Source of the DNA: Algoriphagus aestuarii
GTDB taxonomy: Bacteria > Bacteroidota > Bacteroidia > Cytophagales > Cyclobacteriaceae
Direction of reading: 5' to 3'
NCBI GenBank assembly: GCA_017051695.1
Contig: JAFIDK010000005.1
Coordinates: 62,001-126,000, forward strand
Length of the DNA stretch: 64,000 bases
The notes under the pieces are model-generated. The model was not told where the DNA came from, ran no database searches, and saw only the letters and a program-made list of their open reading frames with translations. The stretch's first letter is position 1; the number at the start of each line of letters is the position of its first letter. Position numbers and translations under genes: made by a program. Below are positions 8,399 through 18,522 of this stretch, piece after piece.

Positions 8399-9874
8399 AT
8401 GGATAATTTGATTAAAGACATAGATATCATCTCAGGAGAAGAAGCTCAGGCTTGCGACTTCAAAACCACTGCAGATGAAAACACCGGTAAATCCCGTAAG
8501 CTTTACATAGAGAGTTATGGTTGTCAGATGAATTTCTCCGATTCGGAGATTGTCGCTTCCATTATGAAAGAAAATGGCTTCGACACCACTTCTGATTTCA
8601 ATCAGGCAGATGTAATCTTTTTGAATACTTGCTCAATTCGTGAAAAAGCCGAATTGACCGTCAGAAAAAGATTGACAGATTTCAATAGAGCCAAAAGAAA
8701 CAAGCCTGAAATGACCATTGGGGTGTTGGGCTGTATGGCTGAGCGACTGAAAGAAAAATTGCTCGAGGAAGAAAAAATCGTGGATGTGGTGGTAGGTCCA
8801 GATGCCTACCGAGACCTCCCCAACCTGGTTTCGGCAGCTGAAGACGGAAATAAAGGTGTCAATACCTTTCTTTCCAGAGAAGAAACCTATGCAGACATAG
8901 CACCGGTCAGGTTGAATTCAAATGGAGTATCTGCTTTTATTTCGATCATGCGAGGTTGCGACAACATGTGCTCTTTCTGCGTGGTACCTTTCACCAGAGG
9001 AAGGGAAAGAAGCCGTGATCCACACTCGATCGTAGCAGAAGCGCAGGATTTATTTTCTAAAGGATACAAAGAGGTAACTCTTCTCGGCCAAAATGTGGAC
9101 AGCTACAAATGGTCTCCTGAAGAAAACAACAAAGCCAGATTGAATAAAAAAGAAGAGGAAGTAACTGAAGTGATCAATTTTGCCAATTTATTGGAAATGG
9201 TAGCACAGGTCTCTCCTACCTTGCGGATAAGATTCTCTACTTCCCATCCTAAGGACATCACAGACGAGGTACTTTACACTATGAAAAAGTACGACAACAT
9301 CTGTAAATACATCCATTTGCCTGTTCAGAGTGGAAACAGTCGGGTTTTGGAACTCATGAATAGAACCTATGACAGGGAATGGTATCTCAACAGAGTTCAG
9401 GCAATCCGGGATATTTTAGGTGATGATTGTGGTATTTCATCTGATATGATCACTGGTTTTTGTTCAGAAACTGAAGAAGAACATCAAGATACTTTAACCT
9501 TGATGGACATTGTCAAATATGATTTTAGCTACATGTTTTTCTATTCAGAAAGACCTGGCACATTAGCGGCAAAGAAATACGAAGACGATATTCCATTAGA
9601 GGTCAAAAAGCGGAGATTAGCTGAAGTGATCACCAAGCAAAGCGAACTTTCTCATGCAAGAAACAAAATGGATCTTGGGAAAGAGCAAGTGATTCTTGTT
9701 GAAGGTGTTTCAAAAAAATCTGATCAGGAATACAGAGGAAGAAACTCAGCGAATAAGGTAGTAATCATTCCAGCAGGCGATTATAAAATCGGAGATTATG
9801 TATTAGTAAAAATCACTGATTGTACTCCTGCAACTCTTTTTGGAGAAATCATCACCGTAAATCCAGCATTTTAA
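8399..9874 (+). CDS. miaB: tRNA-2-methylthio-N6-dimethylallyladenosine synthase
   Basis: 491 residues in the usual three-domain order. The N-terminal UPF0004 domain has the three auxiliary cluster cysteines (SYGCQMN, NTCSIR, LGCMAER). The radical-SAM domain has [20 protein letters not shown], which also fits MiaB rather than RimO or MtaB. A C-terminal TRAM domain ends the protein. It adds the methylthio group to i6A37 of tRNA; the partner enzyme MiaA is encoded at 57.2 kb. Its stop codon overlaps the next start by one base (TAATG). Confidence 0.96.
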   Translation: MDNLIKDIDIISGEEAQACDFKTTADENTGKSRKLYIESYGCQMNFSDSEIVASIMKENGFDTTSDFNQADVIFLNTCSIREKAELTVRKRLTDFNRAKRNKPEMTIGVLGCMAERLKEKLLEEEKIVDVVVGPDAYRDLPNLVSAAEDGNKGVNTFLSREETYADIAPVRLNSNGVSAFISIMRGCDNMCSFCVVPFTRGRERSRDPHSIVAEAQDLFSKGYKEVTLLGQNVDSYKWSPEENNKARLNKKEEEVTEVINFANLLEMVAQVSPTLRIRFSTSHPKDITDEVLYTMKKYDNICKYIHLPVQSGNSRVLELMNRTYDREWYLNRVQAIRDILGDDCGISSDMITGFCSETEEEHQDTLTLMDIVKYDFSYMFFYSERPGTLAAKKYEDDIPLEVKKRRLAEVITKQSELSHARNKMDLGKEQVILVEGVSKKSDQEYRGRNSANKVVIIPAGDYKIGDYVLVKITDCTPATLFGEIITVNPAF

Positions 9875-11166
9875 TGATTACAGACTCGGAAATACAGAGC
9901 GTCAAACAGCGATTTGGTATCATCGGGAACAGTCCTTTGCTGAACCATGCGATCCAAGTAGCAATCCAAGCTTCCCCTACTGATATGACCGTGTTGATTA
10001 CAGGCGAAAGCGGTAGTGGTAAAGAAAGTTTCTCCAAAATCATCCATTCTCTAAGCCTCAGAAAACACGGAAAGTTTATTGCCATCAACTGTGGGGCAAT
10101 TCCCGAAGGCACCATAGATTCTGAGCTTTTCGGTCATGAAAAAGGCTCATTTACCGGAGCACATGAAGCCAGAAAAGGTTACTTTGAGGTAACGGATGGT
10201 GGCTCCATTTTTCTAGACGAAATCGGAGAAATGCCACTTGGAACCCAAGCCAGACTTCTTCGGGTGTTGGAAAATGGAGAATTTATCAAAGTTGGCTCTT
10301 CCAAAGTCCAAAAAACAAATGTTCGTGTCATCACGGCCACCAATGTAAAACTGCTCAATGCAGTGGAAAAAGGGAAGTTTAGAGAAGATCTTTATTATAG
10401 ATTGAACACTGTTCCTATTTACGTTCCGCCTTTGAGAGAGCGAGGAGATGACATGGTTTTGTTATTCAGGAAATTCACCTCTGATTTTTCAGAAAAATAT
10501 CATGTCAAACCAATTTCCTTGGATCCAGACGCCCAGGCCTTATTGAAAAGATATCCGTTTCCCGGTAATATCAGACAGCTGAAAAACCTAGCCGAGCAAA
10601 TCTCCTTACTGGAGGAATCTAGAGAAGTGGATGCCCAGACTTTGGCAAAATACCTTCCCACTGACAATTCGAGACTGCCAATGGCGTTAGGTTCTCATGG
10701 AAGCAAATCAGATTCTTCAGATTTTTCTGAAAGGGATTTACTTTACAAAGTCCTTTTTGACATGAAAAAGGATATGAACGAACTTAAAAAGCTGGTTTTA
10801 GAATCATATCAATCCGGCGGATTAAACCAAAGTATCATCCAGAAACATCAGGGATTATTCGAAGACATGGAGAGTAGCATACCGACCAACGAAGCTACGG
10901 AGAATTCCTCCAATTACTCTGTGCCTTTGGTAATAGCCCCTCAAAAAAATGCGCATGATCAAGAAGAAGACTACGAAGACGAAGCGATTGAAGATATCTA
11001 CCACGAAGAAGATGACAACTCACTTTCTTTGGAAAGAAAAGAGAAGGAAATGATCCTGAAAGCTTTGCGAAAGCATAACAACAAAAGAAAATATGCGGCA
11101 AGCGACTTGGGGATTTCAGAAAGGACCTTATACAGGAAGATCAAACAATATGAAATCGATCAATAA
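9874..11166 (+). CDS. Sigma-54-dependent transcriptional activator without a receiver domain
   Basis: 430 residues from the ATG at 9874, chosen because it overlaps the miaB stop. The AAA+ domain starts almost at once: Walker A GESGSGKE near residue 44, GSFTGA at 91-96 (a variant of the sigma-54-contacting GAFTGA loop), Walker B FLDEIGEMP and an R-finger region. After an acidic linker (about residues 340-390) a Fis-type helix-turn-helix ends the protein (LGISERTLYRKIKQY). There is no N-terminal receiver, PAS or GAF domain, so activity must be set by level or by a partner. Lying in one run with lptE and secG, it may link envelope assembly to sigma-54. Confidence 0.9.
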   Translation: MITDSEIQSVKQRFGIIGNSPLLNHAIQVAIQASPTDMTVLITGESGSGKESFSKIIHSLSLRKHGKFIAINCGAIPEGTIDSELFGHEKGSFTGAHEARKGYFEVTDGGSIFLDEIGEMPLGTQARLLRVLENGEFIKVGSSKVQKTNVRVITATNVKLLNAVEKGKFREDLYYRLNTVPIYVPPLRERGDDMVLLFRKFTSDFSEKYHVKPISLDPDAQALLKRYPFPGNIRQLKNLAEQISLLEESREVDAQTLAKYLPTDNSRLPMALGSHGSKSDSSDFSERDLLYKVLFDMKKDMNELKKLVLESYQSGGLNQSIIQKHQGLFEDMESSIPTNEATENSSNYSVPLVIAPQKNAHDQEEDYEDEAIEDIYHEEDDNSLSLERKEKEMILKALRKHNNKRKYAASDLGISERTLYRKIKQYEIDQ

Positions 11167-11689
11167 GTTGAGAGGATTGCTTGCTGTAGGAATATTCCTG
11201 TTGTTCCAAGGCTGTTCGGTCAAGTACAGCTTCACAGGAACCAATATCAATTATGATTTAGTCAAAACCTTTACGGTAGAGAACTTCTTCAATGATTCAG
11301 GGGGTGGACCGGCCAACATGGAGCAGATTTTTACTGAATCGCTCAAGGAGTTTTATCAGAGAAATACCCAATTGGAACTGGTTAGAACCAATGGGGACTT
11401 GCAATTTGCAGGAGCGATAAACAGGTATTCTTTGACACCACAATCGGCTGTATCCAGCAACAACCCTGACTTGCCAGACCGTGCTGGTCGGATGCGTCTT
11501 ACCATTGCAGTCGAGGTAGAGTATATTAACTTAAGCAATGAGGAAGAAAATCTGAGGAGAACCTTCTCTTTTTTCCAGGATTATGACCCCAGAACCACGA
11601 CACTTTTGGATGTTGAAAGTCAGTTGGTAGAAGAGATATTTCAAAATATCATCCAAGATATCTTCACTGCCACGGTAGCTAACTGGTAA
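11150..11689 (+). CDS. lptE: LptE-like LPS assembly lipoprotein
   Basis: 179 residues from the ATG at 11150, inside the last 17 bases of the sigma-54 activator gene. The lipoprotein signal ends in LFQGCS, then comes KYSFTGTN, the usual start of the Bacteroidota LptE-like family. The mature part has the mixed alpha/beta pattern of LptE (helix with TESLKEFYQRNT, then a NGDLQFAGAI strand and long antiparallel strands). LptE plugs the LptD barrel that inserts lipopolysaccharide in the outer membrane. Position before secG is conserved in Bacteroidota and supports the call. Confidence 0.82.
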   Translation: MKSINKLRGLLAVGIFLLFQGCSVKYSFTGTNINYDLVKTFTVENFFNDSGGGPANMEQIFTESLKEFYQRNTQLELVRTNGDLQFAGAINRYSLTPQSAVSSNNPDLPDRAGRMRLTIAVEVEYINLSNEEENLRRTFSFFQDYDPRTTTLLDVESQLVEEIFQNIIQDIFTATVANW

Positions 11690-11721
11690 ATTCCTTATAT
11701 TAAAACCCAAAATCAAAACCA

Positions 11722-12465
11722 GTGAACGCAGCACAATTTATAGAGTTGATCAGCAAATCAGAATCGCCTGAAAGGAGTGATTTATTGTCACTGAAAAAAA
11801 TCCAGGAGAACTTTCCTTATTTTCAGATCCCTCATGTAATTGCAGCGCGGTATGAGTTCAATAAGAATCCTACAACCACTCCTGATTCGCTTGGATATGC
11901 TGCTGTCACCAGTCCAAATAGGGTATGGCTTAAATATTTGGTAGAAAAAGAAGTTCCTGAAGCAGAAAAGCCAAAATCCAATTCTATACAAGAAGAATTT
12001 TTACCTGAGGAAGTTCCAAGTAAAAAGGACCCGAATCAGAGAACCAAGTCCCTGATAAAGTTGGGTGAAGACCTGAAAGGGAATAAGACTGAAGAAGAAA
12101 AACCCAAACCCATACGGAAAAGACGAAAAACTTCTTCTGATGATTTGATAGAAAATATCAAGAAAAGAGAAAAGAAAACAATCGTCGATTCTAAAAAGCG
12201 TGAGCAAATAGATTTGATAAAAGCATTTAGCAAAAAAGAAATCAAGCTGGCTACTATCAAAGAAATCGAAGCAAACCAAAATAATGAAAACCTGGCTGCT
12301 AGCAGCACCGAGATTAATGACAATCTGATTTCTGAATCTTTTGCCAAATTATTGGTTTCTCAAGGCAAAAAGCCTAAGGCAAAGAAAATTTATGAGAAAT
12401 TGATGTTGAAATTTCCGGATAAAAGGTCTTACTTTGCGGACTTAATTGAAAAACTGAAAGAATAA
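11722..12465 (+). CDS. Conserved Bacteroidota protein with C-terminal TPR-like helix pair
   Basis: 247 residues starting with GTG at 11722. The N-terminal 70 residues are helical (AQFIELISKS, then IQENFPYFQIPH). A long, very charged Lys/Glu-rich middle (about residues 75-190) looks disordered, and the C-terminus has one TPR-like unit (AKLLVSQGKKPKAKKIYEKL). No enzyme motif. Because it lies between lptE and secG in a run without terminators, a role in envelope assembly is plausible but unproven. Confidence 0.75.
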   Translation: MNAAQFIELISKSESPERSDLLSLKKIQENFPYFQIPHVIAARYEFNKNPTTTPDSLGYAAVTSPNRVWLKYLVEKEVPEAEKPKSNSIQEEFLPEEVPSKKDPNQRTKSLIKLGEDLKGNKTEEEKPKPIRKRRKTSSDDLIENIKKREKKTIVDSKKREQIDLIKAFSKKEIKLATIKEIEANQNNENLAASSTEINDNLISESFAKLLVSQGKKPKAKKIYEKLMLKFPDKRSYFADLIEKLKE

Positions 12466-12475
12466 TCCCCAATAT

Positions 12476-12838
12476 ATGTTTACGTTATTAATCACCATTA
12501 TCCTGATCCTGGCTGTTTTATTAATCCTTGTGATCTTAGGTCAAAACTCTAAAGGTGGCGTTGGTGCAGCTTTTGGAGGTAGTGCATCCCAAATCATGGG
12601 TGTGACTCGTACTGGGAATGTATTGGAAAAAGCGACTTGGGTACTGGCTATATCTATCTTGGTTTTATCATTGGCATCTTCAGCTTTCTATACCGGAAGC
12701 CAGCCAAACCAATTTTCTTCTCCAAACATCGAAAGTGCCAAGCAGCAAGTGGTGACTCCGGCATTTGGAAATGATGAAAGCCTTTTGCCAACAGAATCTA
12801 CTCCAGCGACCAGCGAAGATACTACTGGTGGTGAATAA
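12476..12838 (+). CDS. secG: Preprotein translocase subunit SecG
   Basis: 120 residues with two transmembrane helices (about 3-22 and 55-73) joined by the conserved loop QNSKGGVGAAFGG, the SecG signature. The C-terminal tail of about 45 residues is acidic and Ser/Thr-rich and longer than in E. coli, as is common in Bacteroidota. It is a non-essential part of SecYEG. The gene follows the previous one by 10 bp and is the last before an intrinsic terminator. Confidence 0.93.
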   Translation: MFTLLITIILILAVLLILVILGQNSKGGVGAAFGGSASQIMGVTRTGNVLEKATWVLAISILVLSLASSAFYTGSQPNQFSSPNIESAKQQVVTPAFGNDESLLPTESTPATSEDTTGGE

Positions 12839-12861
12839 GTAGGAATACTTTAACATTTGTG

Positions 12862-12891
12862 AAAGTCTGCCTTAAAAGGGCAGACTTTTTT
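12862..12891 (+). terminator. Rho-independent terminator after secG
   Basis: AAGTCTGCC and GGGCAGACTT pair around a TTAAAA loop and are followed by a T run. It closes the miaB-to-secG transcription unit. Confidence 0.85.
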
Positions 12892-12999
12892 GTTTTAGTA
12901 AAATGGATCATGTATTTTTCTATCTAGTCACCAAATTCTGGTCATTTTGATTCGTTTTTGAGCTACCAGAATCTTTCTTCATCACCTATTCCCCACTTT

Positions 13000-13950
13000 A
13001 TGAATACCAAACCTATTCGTCTTGAGGACTTGCATATTGAAAATTGGCCTAACCTAATACTTTGGGCAGCCCCTATCATGTTTTTATTGGTATTCATCGA
13101 ATGGGGAATCAGTGCTTATCAAAAAAAAGACGCTTACAATACCAAGGATTTTTTTGCAGCTTCCACCATCGGCTTGGTAAATGTAGGAATCAGTGCCCTG
13201 ATTAAAATTGCCACATTTGGATCGGCACTTTTCTTTTATAATATTTCTCCTTTTACGATTCCTGTTACCTGGTGGTCTTTTATCCTATGTTTCTTTGCCA
13301 TAGATTTTGCCAGGTATTGGGCTCACAGAATCGCACATGAGCAGCGTTTCTGGTGGGCAACTCACATTACCCATCACAATTCTTCCAAATACAATCTCTC
13401 GGTATCTTTCAGATTAGGTTGGACTCAACACATCAAAGTCATTTTCTTCTTTCCGGTGATGTTTATGGGATTTAATCCTTTTGTGTTCTTTATCTGCCAT
13501 CAAATCGCCGTATTATATCAGTTTTGGATCCATACAGAATACATTACCAAATTACCAAAGCCCATAGAATTCTTCTTTACCACTCCCTCACATCATCGAG
13601 TTCACCATGCAAGTGACGCACATTACTTGGACAAGAACTACGGTTCCACTTTTATCATTTGGGACAGGATGTTTGGCACCTTTATGCCAGAAGGAGAAAG
13701 ACCTACTTATGGGATTACGAAACCTGTCACATCCTACAATCCCATCTACCTCGTATTCCATGAGTGGGTAGACATTTTCAAAGACCTGCGGAAAGCAAAA
13801 AACTTCAAAGAAGGATGGAGAATCCTATTTGATAAACCTGGAGCTGAGGTAATAGCCAACCGGGAAAAAAGTGAAAATGAAAAGGCAACACCTATCCACT
13901 CCTCTAAAATCAAAGAAGAGGTGCTTACGTTGGAAGTTCAGGAAAAATAA
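13000..13950 (+). CDS. Fatty acid hydroxylase / sterol desaturase family membrane protein
   Basis: 316 residues from the ATG at 13000 (an upstream in-frame TTG is less likely). Several transmembrane segments surround the histidine boxes of the di-iron family: HRIAHE, HITHHN and HHRVHH, with a further HTEY. Such enzymes use oxygen to hydroxylate or desaturate lipids, carotenoids or sterol-like substrates. The exact substrate cannot be told; in Bacteroidota relatives act on fatty acids, ether lipids or carotenoids. The gene is monocistronic and convergent with the next gene (2 bp apart). Confidence 0.88.
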   Translation: MNTKPIRLEDLHIENWPNLILWAAPIMFLLVFIEWGISAYQKKDAYNTKDFFAASTIGLVNVGISALIKIATFGSALFFYNISPFTIPVTWWSFILCFFAIDFARYWAHRIAHEQRFWWATHITHHNSSKYNLSVSFRLGWTQHIKVIFFFPVMFMGFNPFVFFICHQIAVLYQFWIHTEYITKLPKPIEFFFTTPSHHRVHHASDAHYLDKNYGSTFIIWDRMFGTFMPEGERPTYGITKPVTSYNPIYLVFHEWVDIFKDLRKAKNFKEGWRILFDKPGAEVIANREKSENEKATPIHSSKIKEEVLTLEVQEK

Positions 13951-13952
13951 TT

Positions 13953-14672
13953 TCAACTACCCGGATTAGAAACATGTTGCAGGAGCAACCTCTTGCTTAT
14001 CGGCAGCAATGTCTCCTCCATTGGTAAATCCTTCGAACTATGTAATCTCCAAGTAGCCGGATTAGGCAGTTCCTTGATATCTTTGATCAATTGAAGTTTG
14101 ATTTTCTCAAGTGTATTGATCAGAGATTTTTGAAATACACCAACCAGCCACATTCGGATACTTCTGAACTTTTCTCCGGCAAGCTGAAGAAAGCTCAACT
14201 GATATCGGAATGCATGGATTTCCGGTTTTGACTCCCTTGTCAAAAGCATAAAGCCTTCTTTGGAATAAATAGGCATGATCCCCACGGGCTCAAACTCCAC
14301 CTGGCTTTCCACCAGCTGGTAAATATCCTTTCCTTTGTTTATTTGGTGCTCAAACCTAGGGATAGCAAATTCAGTGATATTGGCAATCTCCTGCATCAGT
14401 TCACCTTCTTTTTCTGTTGGCTGATAATGAAGCTTGCCATGCTGGAGGTCAATTCCTGACAGGGCTTTTGGAAAAAGACTTTTCATCTGTGACTTTCCTT
14501 TTTTCAAATCATCCAATAGCCGGTGATGCTCGATAAGTTCTCCTAAAACCGGATATAGTTTGGAGGCATCAAATTGCTGGTTTGTTTCTTGGAGATAAGC
14601 CAGAAGCTGATACTTTTTGTACTCAAAATCTATCAGACCTTCTGCGATCCAGTTTTTTGGTAATGTCTTCAT
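13953..14672 (-). CDS. Conserved hypothetical protein
   Basis: 239 residues when started at MKTLPKNW (14672); an in-frame Met 13 codons upstream overlaps the palindromic region and is less likely. No signal peptide or transmembrane segment. The sequence is mostly helical in the N-terminal half and mixed alpha/beta after residue 100. No family motif is recognised. It is divergent from groES and shares a 217-bp intergenic region full of TGACAG-type inverted repeats, so both could be under the same control. Confidence 0.75.
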   Translation of the reverse strand: MKTLPKNWIAEGLIDFEYKKYQLLAYLQETNQQFDASKLYPVLGELIEHHRLLDDLKKGKSQMKSLFPKALSGIDLQHGKLHYQPTEKEGELMQEIANITEFAIPRFEHQINKGKDIYQLVESQVEFEPVGIMPIYSKEGFMLLTRESKPEIHAFRYQLSFLQLAGEKFRSIRMWLVGVFQKSLINTLEKIKLQLIKDIKELPNPATWRLHSSKDLPMEETLLPISKRLLLQHVSNPGS

Positions 14673-14700
14673 AGGGAAATAGGTATACCAAAAAATACAA

Positions 14701-14806
14701 AAAACTGACATAAATACTGTCAGTTTTGGAAAAATTGACAGTTATTTTTCTTCCATTTGTGCTGAATGACTGTCCTGTTACCTGACATTTACAGCCGATT
14801 TGTCAG
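14701..14806. promoter_or_regulatory. Cluster of TGACAG/CTGTCA inverted repeats between a hypothetical gene and groES
   Basis: A perfect inverted repeat lies at 14701-14727 (AAAACTGACA, seven bases, TGTCAGTTTT). Further copies of the TGACA/TGTCA word follow: TTGACAG near 14735, GACTGTC near 14768, and a second wider pair CTGACA (14782-14787) with TGTCAG (14801-14806). Six half-sites within about 105 bp between divergent genes suggest a repressor or activator operator. There is no canonical CIRCE element. Confidence 0.5.
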
Positions 14807-14889
14807 CCTTTCAAAAATATGGTCTACTGGCACAGGAAGTGCTAATAGCCATATGCATTTTAATCTAACATTTTAAACAAATTCATAAT

Positions 14890-15168
14890 ATGTCAAACGT
14901 GAACATCAAACCTCTTGCAGATCGGGTTTTGGTACAGCCAGCTGCAGCTGAAGAGAAAACCGCATCCGGACTTTATATCCCGGACACTGCAAAAGAAAAA
15001 CCTCAGAAAGGTACAGTAGTAGCAGTGGGTAATGGTAAAAAAGATGAGCCCTTGACTGTTTCAGTTGGAGACACTGTATTGTACGGGAAGTACTCCGGTA
15101 CTGAACTGAATGTAGATGGCAAGGATTACCTCATCATGAGAGAATCTGATATTTTCGCTATCCTTTAA
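14890..15168 (+). CDS. groES: Co-chaperonin GroES
   Basis: 92 residues, full length for the family. It has the typical [11 protein letters not shown] start, the mobile-loop region [11 protein letters not shown] that docks on GroEL, and the [11 protein letters not shown] and YLIMRESDI strands. It caps the GroEL cage during protein folding. It is the first gene of the groESL operon, 37 bp before groEL. Confidence 0.97.
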   Translation: MSNVNIKPLADRVLVQPAAAEEKTASGLYIPDTAKEKPQKGTVVAVGNGKKDEPLTVSVGDTVLYGKYSGTELNVDGKDYLIMRESDIFAIL

Positions 15169-15187
15169 GTAATCACCAAAACGTTAA

Positions 15188-16834
<1,647 letters not shown>

Positions 16835-16857
16835 TTCACTCCCAAATCACTATAATT

Positions 16858-16886
16858 AAAAAGGAGACCGCTTTGGTCTCCTTTTT
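16858..16886 (+). terminator. Rho-independent terminator after groEL
   Basis: AAAAAGGAGACC, loop GCTTT, GGTCTCCTTTTT: a perfect 12-bp stem with an A run on one side and a T run on the other, so it could work in both directions. Confidence 0.9.
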
Positions 16887-17010
16887 ATTTGCCTGAATAC
16901 TAGACAAAACACTACCTAAAAATAAAAAAGAAATAAAATACTTTTTCTAGGATATGGAATAATTGTATTTTGCTAATATTACCCAATAAATGATTACTAC
17001 AAAACAATAA

Positions 17011-17394
17011 ATGATTCACTTCGACGCCATTTTTCTCGTGGATGATGACCCTATCAATAACCTAATCAACAATAGATTATTGAGCAAAGTTGAAGTTTCA
17101 GAAACTATTGAAGAATTTTTAGAAGGCCAATATGCCATCAATAGGATTTCCAGTTTCAGTATGGATTCCAGAATATTAATTTTTTTGGATATCAATATGC
17201 CTGTCATGAACGGATGGGAATTTTTGAAAAAATATCAGGAGGAATTTCCTGATAGAAAGGACACCATCATTATTCTTTCCAGCTCCATCGATTTTCAGGA
17301 TAGACAAAAAGCCGATGAATACTCCATCGTTTCCGGCTTTTTGGAAAAACCATTGACCTTAGACAAAATCCACTTTCAGCTTTCCAAATATTGA
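17011..17394 (+). CDS. Single-domain response regulator (CheY-like receiver)
   Basis: 127 residues, receiver domain only. The acidic pocket is FLVDDDP, the phospho-acceptor lies in LIFLDINMPVMNG (Asp near residue 55) and the conserved lysine in LEKPL. There is no output domain. No histidine kinase is nearby, so the partner is unknown; such stand-alone receivers next to hybrid kinases in trans are common in Bacteroidota. The stop codon abuts that of the convergent serine hydrolase gene with no base in between. Confidence 0.9.
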   Translation: MIHFDAIFLVDDDPINNLINNRLLSKVEVSETIEEFLEGQYAINRISSFSMDSRILIFLDINMPVMNGWEFLKKYQEEFPDRKDTIIILSSSIDFQDRQKADEYSIVSGFLEKPLTLDKIHFQLSKY

Positions 17395-18519
17395 TTATTG
17401 AATCACTGGACTTAACCTATCCCAAAGGTCCCTAATCAATAAAAACGGAACCGCTAAATCCCCCGGAGCCCCTCCCATTCTTACTACTACCATGTTTTGG
17501 GAAGGAATCACCATCAAAAACTGGCCGTTTTTGCCCATTGCCTGATACATGTCTGTGGGTGCCTGAGGAATCAAACTACCTTGATAAACCTTTTGACTTT
17601 GAGGAACCATATACGAACTCTTGCCATTCAGCCAAGTCAAATAGCCATAACTATTGTTTATATCCTGAGAGCTGGAATGAATGTCCTCAAAAAAATCAGT
17701 TTTCCAAATTCGTTCGTTTTCCCAGTTCCCATCAGCTAGCATAACTAATCCAAATCTCGCCATGGATCTGGCATTGCTATAAAAAACCTGGTTATCCCCG
17801 GTCTTTTGCCACATGCCAGTCATACCTATCTTAGCTCCAAGATTTTCTTCAAAAAAAGCCTGTATTTTCATCCCAGAGGCATTTTCTAGCACTTTATCCA
17901 ACAAAGTATAGGGGGCGTTATGGTAAGCCCAGCGTTTTCCAGCCTCAGATTTATATACAAAACTCTTTGGGTCTGTATTGTCTTGATTTGGCACTCCATC
18001 ATCCAGGCCAGTTGTCATACTCAATTGATGAAAAATGCGGATTTCACGTTCTTGCTTATTGTCCATAGTGGTCCAGCCTTTCCCCAGATATTCCTGAGTT
18101 CTATCCTTGATGGAAAGCATTTTCTTTTCTTGTGCTATTCCAATCAGCGAAGCAGTCAAGGTTTTGCCCGCGGATGCCCAATACCAAAATGAGTGTTGAT
18201 CCATCGGGCCAAGTCCTGTCAATTTATTCCCCCAGTATTCTTCTACAACTATTTTTCCGTCTTTCAGGATTATAAAAGCACGTGTATCCTGGGTAGGAAG
18301 CCAACTGAGAAGTTCAGCAAGCGCAGTTCCATCCCAGTGTAAACTCTGATAATTGGTTTCCTCCCAAATGGGGGATTCTTTAGGAGGAAAATAGAGGTTT
18401 CCTGGGCTATTTGGGACTTGGGCCTCTGTACATGCTGAACTAAAAAACAACCAGCATCCAACCGCTATTTTTCCGATCAGATGGAAGTTTGGATTCGTCA
18501 GAAGGATGCTGATTTTCAT
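17395..18519 (-). CDS. Exported serine hydrolase, beta-lactamase (class C/PBP4*) fold
   Basis: 374 residues. A long N-terminal hydrophobic segment ends in FFSSAC (Cys30), so it is probably a lipoprotein. The SxxK motif is S116-A-G-K119, followed by a YxN-type motif (YHN) and the third motif region near the C-terminus. Family members include esterases, D-aminopeptidases and penicillin-binding proteins as well as beta-lactamases; resistance should not be assumed. It ends 3 bp after the start of nothing else on its strand and follows the S10 peptidase gene by 3 bp, so the two exported hydrolases are probably co-transcribed. Confidence 0.85.
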   Translation of the reverse strand: MKISILLTNPNFHLIGKIAVGCWLFFSSACTEAQVPNSPGNLYFPPKESPIWEETNYQSLHWDGTALAELLSWLPTQDTRAFIILKDGKIVVEEYWGNKLTGLGPMDQHSFWYWASAGKTLTASLIGIAQEKKMLSIKDRTQEYLGKGWTTMDNKQEREIRIFHQLSMTTGLDDGVPNQDNTDPKSFVYKSEAGKRWAYHNAPYTLLDKVLENASGMKIQAFFEENLGAKIGMTGMWQKTGDNQVFYSNARSMARFGLVMLADGNWENERIWKTDFFEDIHSSSQDINNSYGYLTWLNGKSSYMVPQSQKVYQGSLIPQAPTDMYQAMGKNGQFLMVIPSQNMVVVRMGGAPGDLAVPFLLIRDLWDRLSPVIQ

Positions 18520-18522
18520 TCT

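Noticed and set aside
9820-9873. Upstream start for the sigma-54 activator
   Set aside because: The extra 18 residues come from the end of miaB in another frame and carry no domain similarity; the ATG overlapping the miaB stop is preferred.
14821-14860. Possible CIRCE element before groES (GCACAGGAAGTGCTAA)
   Set aside because: The left arm TTAGCACTC is missing and the arms are only four bases with a wrong spacer.
17395-18519. A beta-lactamase resistance gene
   Set aside because: The SxxK/YxN fold is shared by many esterases and peptidases; the context (S10 peptidase) points to general hydrolysis and not to resistance.
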